DNA from: Methanobrevibacter sp.
Lineage (GTDB): Archaea > Methanobacteriota > Methanobacteria > Methanobacteriales > Methanobacteriaceae
DNA: 18,641 nucleotides
Assembly (NCBI GenBank): GCA_017404125.1
Contig: JAFRCZ010000031.1
Location: 1-18,641, forward strand
Direction: 5' to 3'
The position numbers were made by a program, and so were the translations under genes. Below are positions 13,667 through 18,641 of the stretch, piece after piece. The notes beneath the pieces were generated by a model, which saw nothing but the letters and a program-made list of their open reading frames with translations, did no database searches and was not told where the DNA came from. The stretch's first letter is position 1. The number at the start of each line of letters is the position of its first letter.

Positions 13667-14035
13667 TTATAAAGTTAATTTAACGGATAAAGTTGAAAAT
13701 CCTTGGTCTATCTCAGAGGAAACAGATAACTGATTGAATTTAGGGAATGATTTTCTAATATGCTCCAAGATTCTAAAGTCTATATAGATTTCAGTGACAT
13801 AAAACTCAAATCCATCTGTAAAGTAGTAAGTAGGCTTTCTGCATTTAAGTTTAGCACCATAGAAGAAATCTTCAAGTCTGTTTTCCAAATCCCATTTTTC
13901 ATTTTCATTCAATTCCTTTCCATGTATATAGTCGATTATGTCATCTTCCAGTCCTTCTTCAATAGGATAAAGTCTCAAATCATTTTCCATTTCTTCTAAT
14001 TGTTTGTATAATTCTTCTTTATCTAATTTGGCCAT
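13667..14035 (-). CDS. hypothetical 122-residue charged protein
   Basis: I do not recognise this protein. It is small and soluble. An N-terminal acidic helical region (about 3-55: KEELYKQLEEMENDL, then GLEDDIIDYIHG and NEKWDLENRLEDFFYG) precedes a probable beta-rich C-terminal half (KPTYYFTDGFEFYVTEIYIDF and FSTLSVKLTL). Only one cysteine is present (KLKCRK), so no metal site is evident. GGTGA lies 4 bases before the ATG and a TATA-like element sits about 40 bp upstream. It leads a two-gene unit with a DUF4013-like membrane protein. This could make it a cytosolic partner of that protein, but nothing in the sequence proves that. Confidence 0.8.
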   Translation of the reverse strand: MAKLDKEELYKQLEEMENDLRLYPIEEGLEDDIIDYIHGKELNENEKWDLENRLEDFFYGAKLKCRKPTYYFTDGFEFYVTEIYIDFRILEHIRKSFPKFNQLSVSSEIDQGFSTLSVKLTL

Positions 14036-14050
14036 TATGTCACCATTAAG

Positions 14051-14082
14051 TTCTTGAAATTCTAAAAATAGATTTTATAAAT
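14051..14082 (-). promoter_or_regulatory. TATA-like element of the 122-residue protein operon
   Basis: The minus strand has TTTATAAA at 14081 to 14074. Initiation about 25 bases on, near 14051, leaves a short leader of about 15 nt that just holds the GGTGA site. Spacing is good for an archaeal promoter. Confidence 0.45.
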
Positions 14083-14227
14083 ACATTATTAAGTTAAAAA
14101 TATTTATATTTTTTTAAAAACAGTGAAAATAAATGTAAATAAAAAGTGAGAAAAAAATTATTTTAAAAGAAAAAATAAAAAAGTAGCTAAAAAATAAAAA
14201 AAAATAAAATGAGAAATAATTGATAAT

Positions 14228-15853
14228 TTATTTCATATTTCCAAATATTCCTCTAATGATTCCTTTGGTAACTTCCCTTGCTGCAGTGTTTACAACAGTG
14301 GTGGTTGCTTTCTCTACAGTTGTCTTTCTTGTTGTTTTTCTTTTTCTTCCAGATTTTGTAGTGGTTTGCTTTGCCATTTGGTCCACTGCAGTTCCAACAG
14401 CTATTCCAATTACATCTTCAAGCAATCCTTTCTGTTTAGGTGCCTCTTGTTGAGGTGCTTGTTGTGCTGGAGCTTGTTGCTGAGCAGGAGCTTCTTGTGC
14501 TTGATTAGGAATTTCCCTAATTGGAGCATCCTCAGGAATTTCACTTTGAACATTTGGATTGTTGTCAATTTTATTGAGTAGCATTTCATATGCTGATTCC
14601 CTATCCACTGCATCTCTATATTTGCTTCTAAGTGATGATATGCTCATCAATTCAGCCCGGTAGTTGTCTTCAATAGGGCCAATATAACTTTGAGGCGGCA
14701 ATATGTCCACTTGCTGTACAATTCCAGGTGCGCCTTTCTCTTCAAGAACAGATACCAATGCTTCACCGGTTCCCAAATTGGATATGACTTCTTTTGTATC
14801 AAACTCCGGATTTGGTCTGAAGGTTTCAGCAGCAGTCTTAACAGCCTTTTGCTCTTTTGGAGTGTAAGCATGAAGTGCATGTTGCACTCTGTTACCTAAT
14901 TGTGCAAGAACTGTGTCTGGAATGTCTGAAGGGCTTTGGGTAATAAAGTATATTCCAATACCTTTGGAACGTATTAATCTAATTATCTGATCCACTTTTT
15001 TCTGGAAAGCAGGAGACATGTCATCAAACAATAGATGTGCTTCATCGAAGAAGAAAACGAATTTAGGTTTTTCTGGGTCACCAACTTCAGGCATTGTTTC
15101 ATAGAGTTCAGATATCATCCATAATAGGAATGTGGAGTATAATTCCGGTGCTGTAGATAATTTAACAGCATCCAATACATTGATCATGCCTTTGCCTTCA
15201 TCATTGCATTGCATAAAGTCAGATAATTCCAATGCAGGTTCACCGAAGAAAAGGTTTCCACCTTGCTCTTCAAGGGTAAGCAATGATCTGATTAAGGTGG
15301 TTGCAGATTTTTTAGCCACTGCACCATACTGGTTTTCATAAAGTTCAGCATTATCACTTACATGATTAATCATGGATTTCAAGTCTTTAATGTCAATCAA
15401 AAGCAAGTTCTCATCATCTGCAACGCGGAATACGATGTTCAATACCCCTTCCTGCGCTTCACTTAAGTTCAATATCTTTGAAAGCAATTGAGGGCCCATT
15501 TCGGATATGGTAACTCTTATAGGCAATCCTTTCTCACCATATAGGTCCCAGAATTCAACAGGATATGACTTGAAGACAAATCCCTTATCTGCTAGATTGT
15601 ATTTTTCCATTCTTTCAGTTGTTTTTGAGCTTGGTTCACCTACTTTTGCAAGACCTGAAACGTCTCCCTTCATGTCTGCCAAGAACACTGGAACTCCCAT
15701 ATCACTGAAAGCTTCTGCAAGTGTCTTTAAAGTGACTGTCTTTCCAGTACCAGTTGCACCAGCTATCAATCCATGACGATTAGCTAATTTAGACAATAAA
15801 TACACTTCTGTATTTTCATTAGCCCCAACTAAGATATTATTTTCTGCATACAT
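14228..15853 (-). CDS. HerA-like ATPase, DUF853 (YjgR-type) family
   Basis: A 541-residue P-loop ATPase of the HerA/FtsK superfamily, DUF853 branch. Walker A is GATGTGKT (32-39) and Walker B is FVFFFDEAHLLF with D270-E271. ITQSPSDIP (about 304-312) gives the polar sensor residue, and NRVQHALHAYT (about 321-331) holds a conserved arginine. HerA proper works with NurA in DNA end resection, but DUF853 members lack the HAS-barrel and have no proven role, so a DNA-translocase function is only inferred. The core ends near 430. A Q/A/P-rich linker follows (about 449-474, built of AQQQAP-like units), then a small-residue helical segment and a basic, threonine-rich tail (KSGRKRKTTRKTT, about 500-512). 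AAGGTG precedes the ATG. The gene is monocistronic and divergent from mmp7. Confidence 0.88.
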   Translation of the reverse strand: MYAENNILVGANENTEVYLLSKLANRHGLIAGATGTGKTVTLKTLAEAFSDMGVPVFLADMKGDVSGLAKVGEPSSKTTERMEKYNLADKGFVFKSYPVEFWDLYGEKGLPIRVTISEMGPQLLSKILNLSEAQEGVLNIVFRVADDENLLLIDIKDLKSMINHVSDNAELYENQYGAVAKKSATTLIRSLLTLEEQGGNLFFGEPALELSDFMQCNDEGKGMINVLDAVKLSTAPELYSTFLLWMISELYETMPEVGDPEKPKFVFFFDEAHLLFDDMSPAFQKKVDQIIRLIRSKGIGIYFITQSPSDIPDTVLAQLGNRVQHALHAYTPKEQKAVKTAAETFRPNPEFDTKEVISNLGTGEALVSVLEEKGAPGIVQQVDILPPQSYIGPIEDNYRAELMSISSLRSKYRDAVDRESAYEMLLNKIDNNPNVQSEIPEDAPIREIPNQAQEAPAQQQAPAQQAPQQEAPKQKGLLEDVIGIAVGTAVDQMAKQTTTKSGRKRKTTRKTTVEKATTTVVNTAAREVTKGIIRGIFGNMK

Positions 15854-16140
15854 GATAACACCTTTTTGAAAAAAATCATTAAAAAAATTTTATTAAATTA
15901 TATTAAAATTTAATTTTTAATATCTAATTCTTATTTTATTTTTAATAATATAAAAAATAATATATTTTATTTTTTATTTTCTTTTCAAATTATTATTTTT
16001 TCATTCATTTTTGCAATTAAAATAATAAATTTTATAATAGAATAAAAAAATATATTAAATTAGGATATTTTTGAATGGATTTATTAGATTGATAAAATTG
16101 ATTTTAAATAATAATTTGATTTTTATAAGGTGATGATTAT
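15854..16140. promoter_or_regulatory. AT-rich divergent promoter region between the DUF853 gene and mmp7
   Basis: The largest unassigned gap in the window, about 287 bp and close to 90% A+T by eye. No ORF or RNA gene is apparent. For mmp7 the best TATA-like match is AAAAAAATATATTAAA (about 16044-16059), giving initiation near 16082. For the minus-strand gene, AATATAATTTAATAAAA just upstream of its Shine-Dalgarno is a possible but weak box. mmp7 itself has a strong AAGGTGA site 7 bases before its ATG. Confidence 0.35.
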
Positions 16141-17055
16141 ATGTATGAAACCTTAACATTCACTGGTGGAATTCACAAAAGCGAAGAATTAAAGGAATTG
16201 ATTGAGGATTTAGGAGGATTTGTTCTTCAATCCAATATATTGCAAATGGAGCTTGTATTGAATATGGCGGTTCCTATTGATGATGTGGATATCGTTAAAG
16301 AAAAGGCTAAGGAACTTTTAGGTGAAATATCCATTGCACCTATGGCTGGTTCTGAAATAGCTATTGTCTCTCCAACCCTTGCAAGACATCACCTTCCTCA
16401 CGCTGCTTGTGACATTTCCGAATACCTTAGACGTTACGGTGCTAAAGACAATATGGTTGGATTGGCTCGTGGCCATGGTAAGGGAACTGCAGGAATCAGT
16501 GAAACTGAAAAGGCATTGATTGAAGAGCATGACATTGCTATTTTCGCATTAGGCAGCTTCAAGCAATGCATTGTCGATAAGGCTTATCTTTACAATGACA
16601 TTGACATTCCAGTAATTGTTACCGGAGCTCCTGAAATTGATTTGGAAGAATTGCCTGGTGTAGATGCATATGTTTCTGGATTAGGCAGAATTCCTCGCAG
16701 ATTAAAAAGAGGGGAAAACATAAGAGCTCTTAAAAAATTAGTTGAAACTGTTGAAACCCTTTTGGCAGAACGTAAAAAAGAACTTGCTCAAGATCCTCCA
16801 ATTGCACCTTCAATTGTAGTTAAAAATGAAATTGAAAGTCAGGTTCCAGCTATTAAGGAAGTTATCTCCCCAACTCCTGTAACTGGTCAGCTCAGTGGAC
16901 TTAGGGTAAAATTGGATTATGACAAATATCATGAAGAAATAGAAAATGTAATGATTGGAGACCAAAAATTAAAGGATATTGCGGATATTAGAAAATCTCA
17001 TTTCTATGATTACATTCTTGTAGAGCTTTTAACTGAAAGTTCATTGGTAGACTAA
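16141..17055 (+). CDS. methanogenesis marker protein 7
   Basis: A 304-residue soluble protein of the methanogenesis marker 7 family (TIGR03274), restricted to methanogens and relatives that use methyl-coenzyme M reductase (MCR). Signature stretches include [20 protein letters not shown] at the N-terminus, [35 protein letters not shown] (about 80-114), and [12 protein letters not shown] (about 137-148). It has been reported in the purified ATP-dependent MCR activation complex with McrC and component A2, so its likely job is reductive activation of the nickel cofactor F430 in MCR. That comes from knowledge of the family, not this sequence. Residues from about 215 ([14 protein letters not shown]...) form a less conserved C-terminal part. 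A strong AAGGTGA site fixes the ATG. It precedes mmp10 by 210 bp but has its own hairpin terminator. Confidence 0.92.
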   Translation: MYETLTFTGGIHKSEELKELIEDLGGFVLQSNILQMELVLNMAVPIDDVDIVKEKAKELLGEISIAPMAGSEIAIVSPTLARHHLPHAACDISEYLRRYGAKDNMVGLARGHGKGTAGISETEKALIEEHDIAIFALGSFKQCIVDKAYLYNDIDIPVIVTGAPEIDLEELPGVDAYVSGLGRIPRRLKRGENIRALKKLVETVETLLAERKKELAQDPPIAPSIVVKNEIESQVPAIKEVISPTPVTGQLSGLRVKLDYDKYHEEIENVMIGDQKLKDIADIRKSHFYDYILVELLTESSLVD

Positions 17056-17058
17056 ATA

Positions 17059-17088
17059 AAAGATATATATTATATATTATGTCTTTTT
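17059..17088 (+). terminator. hairpin and T tract after mmp7
   Basis: AAAGATATA (17059-17067) pairs with TATGTCTTT (17078-17086), with one G-T wobble, around a 10-nt AT loop. The T run continues to 17088. It starts 3 bases after the stop, so mmp7 probably ends here and mmp10 has its own promoter in the following gap. Confidence 0.5.
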
Positions 17089-17265
17089 ATTAGTTTGCTT
17101 TATTTTTTTATTTTATAGTTTTTTAAAATATTTTATCATCTTATTTTTTAAAATCAAAATCATTATTATAAAATTCTTCTAAAAAATCAATATTAAATAA
17201 AATATATTAAAAAATATTAAATTTATTTTTGTAAATTATTTTTTAAATTACTGTGAAGTGTAAAA

Positions 17266-18519
17266 ATGCAAGTTATAGCAGACCTTGGTGGAACTCCTGG
17301 AAAAGATTGCAGAGGCTTTTGTAAGTTTTGCTACTTTAGAAAAGTGAAACCCTTAACAGAAGCTCTCGGATGCCAACACTGTCCACCTAATAAAGTTGGA
17401 TGTCCAAGATGCTTGGAAGGAGTTCAGGAAGCAGGTAAACCATTTCAACAGCCATTTTCTGTAATCAGTGAAGTTCAAATGGCTTTGATGATGAATCCTG
17501 TAAGGGATGCTAATCTAAAGGTCAACATCAGCGGTGGAGGAGATGTCAGCTGCTATCCTTACCTTGAGGAGCTTATAGCTAACTTATATCAAATGCAATT
17601 GCCTATTCACTTAGGGTATACAAGTGGAAAGGGAATTGATGATGGAGATATAGCTACCCAATTCTTAAATCAAGGTGTTAATGAGGTCACTTACACTATT
17701 TTTGCTGCAGACCCACAGCTTAGAAAGGAATGGATGTTGGATCCAAGTCCTGAAGAATCCCTTAAAGCGGCTCAATTGTTTGCAGAAGGTGCAGACTTGC
17801 ATGCTGCAGCCGTAATCATTCCTGGAGTGAATGATGGTGCAGTCCTTCAAAACACTTGTGAAAAGCTTGAAGAGTGGGGTGCAAAGGCATTGATGATGAT
17901 GCGTTTTGCAAACAGCTATGACCAAGGATTGATTTTAGGCAATGAACCTGTTGTTGAAGGAATAGTTCCTCATGAACCTCTTCAGTTTGAAGAGCTTGTT
18001 AAGCAGATTAATTCGGAATACAATCTTAGAGTAACTGGAACTCCTTTATCAGACCCAACTATTGGAGCGCCATTCATATTGGCAAAGGATGAATACGAGG
18101 AATTTTTAGGAATCCTTCCTCAAGTTACCGGTGAAGCTACACTTTTGACATCAAAGATTGCAGCACCTTTCCTAAAGAAGATCTTTGATAAGATTGCCCC
18201 AGATAATGTTAATGTTATTGGCACAAAAAAGGATATCGCTTGCCTAATGACTAAGCAGGATTTGGAAGTTTTGGATTTAGAAGATATCAAAGAAACTGTT
18301 ATCCTTCCGGGAAGAGCTTTCATTCACCAATTGGATGCAGAAAGGATACTCAGTCAGGATGGCACAAGCCGTCTTGTAGGCTATGGTCCTGATACTTTAA
18401 GTGTTGATGGTGAGTTAAGCAGCGGCATGAGTGAGGAAGAGGTAATTGAACATGAGCTTGGTTCATTCATTGATCTCATTCAGGCTATTAATTTCTTTGG
18501 TATGAAAAGAGTATTTTAA
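17266..18519 (+). CDS. mmp10: Mmp10, B12-dependent radical SAM arginine C-methyltransferase of McrA (methanogenesis marker 10)
   Basis: Mmp10 installs the 5-(S)-methyl group on the conserved active-site arginine of McrA, the alpha subunit of methyl-coenzyme M reductase, using S-adenosylmethionine and cobalamin. The 417-residue protein carries the radical SAM motif C15, C19, C22 in DCRGFCKFCYF (CX3CX2C). A second four-cysteine loop follows (C36, C39, C46, C49 in GCQHCPPNKVGCPRC), which fits the additional mononuclear iron site described for this enzyme. The SAM-binding GGE-like segment is ISGGGDVSCYP (about 88-98). Y118 in LGYTSGKG may be the tyrosine reported to ligate the cluster in the M. 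acetivorans enzyme. Length and ends fit the family. The start at ATG 17266 has only a weak GTGAAGTG upstream. It lies downstream of mmp7, so two MCR-maturation genes are neighbours. Confidence 0.95.
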   Translation: MQVIADLGGTPGKDCRGFCKFCYFRKVKPLTEALGCQHCPPNKVGCPRCLEGVQEAGKPFQQPFSVISEVQMALMMNPVRDANLKVNISGGGDVSCYPYLEELIANLYQMQLPIHLGYTSGKGIDDGDIATQFLNQGVNEVTYTIFAADPQLRKEWMLDPSPEESLKAAQLFAEGADLHAAAVIIPGVNDGAVLQNTCEKLEEWGAKALMMMRFANSYDQGLILGNEPVVEGIVPHEPLQFEELVKQINSEYNLRVTGTPLSDPTIGAPFILAKDEYEEFLGILPQVTGEATLLTSKIAAPFLKKIFDKIAPDNVNVIGTKKDIACLMTKQDLEVLDLEDIKETVILPGRAFIHQLDAERILSQDGTSRLVGYGPDTLSVDGELSSGMSEEEVIEHELGSFIDLIQAINFFGMKRVF

Positions 18520-18529
18520 ATTTTTTCAT

Positions 18530-18555
18530 AACCCTATTTTTTAACCCTATTTTTT
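18530..18555 (+). terminator. tandem oligo-T repeat downstream of mmp10
   Basis: AACCCTATTTTTT occurs twice in direct succession (18530-18542 and 18543-18555), 10 bases after the mmp10 stop, and is followed by more T-rich sequence. Archaeal RNA polymerase terminates at oligo-T tracts without a hairpin, so this looks like a double termination signal. Confidence 0.45.
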
Positions 18556-18641
18556 ATTTACCTTTCTAATTTTTGAAGTTTTAATTTTTAAAAAGTAAAA
18601 TATTTTTTTTATTTTTTTTAAGATTTTTGAATATTTTCTAT

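Noticed and set aside
14366..14613. Short frames around the low-complexity end of the DUF853 gene
   Set aside because: They arise from the repetitive Q/A/P codons read in other frames; no ribosome site or sensible composition.
1..18641. CRISPR array, prophage, transposon or integron
   Set aside because: No regularly spaced repeats with unique spacers, no transposase, integrase or phage structural gene, and no terminal inverted repeats were seen. The short repeats found are local and promoter-associated.

Overview
The window is very AT-rich archaeal chromosomal DNA, most likely from Methanobrevibacter or a close relative in Methanobacteriaceae. The call rests on methanogen-restricted genes (methanogenesis markers 7 and 10, the coenzyme M gene comB), an archaeal DUF1922 zinc protein, a DUF4013-like membrane protein, Shine-Dalgarno sites of the GGTGA/GGAGG type, TATA-like elements such as TTTATATA, and T-rich intergenic ends in place of strong GC hairpins. 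No rRNA, tRNA, CRISPR array, transposon or integrase was recognised.

Layout. At 1-561 lies the 3' part of a TtuA/Ncs6-type tRNA thiolation enzyme, cut by the window edge. It converges on a minus-strand operon (3006 to 661) encoding a CNNM/CorC-type CBS transporter followed by a CaCA cation exchanger, read from a clear TATA box near 3090. A second minus-strand operon (4714 to 3284) encodes a TraB/PrgY-family membrane protein and the DUF1922 zinc protein. comB (5603 to 4863) is divergent from a plus-strand pair: an unrecognised acidic protein and an SPL-like radical SAM protein (5755-7308). Then come serS (7522-8799) and a DUF308 membrane protein (8887-9378).

From about 8.9 to 12.9 kb the content looks accessory and bacterial in flavour: DUF308, a frameshifted ArsC/Spx-family reductase (9481-9830, minus), an aldo/keto reductase (minus), a divergent LtrA-family membrane protein, and a small flavodoxin. 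The aldo/keto reductase-LtrA intergenic region carries a 9-bp perfect dyad over a TATA-like element plus tandem 19-bp repeats, a good candidate for a regulated divergent promoter.

From 12.9 to 15.9 kb are a minus-strand pair (a small hypothetical and a DUF4013-like membrane protein) and a HerA-like DUF853 ATPase. The last part carries mmp7 and mmp10, two genes linked to activation and post-translational modification of methyl-coenzyme M reductase. With comB, they tie this segment to the final step of methanogenesis.

I do not see convincing evidence of a wholly new system. The observations most worth following are the frameshifted ArsC-like gene, the AKR/LtrA operator-like region, the start-site duplication in the radical SAM gene, and the uncharacterised partner of that radical SAM protein.
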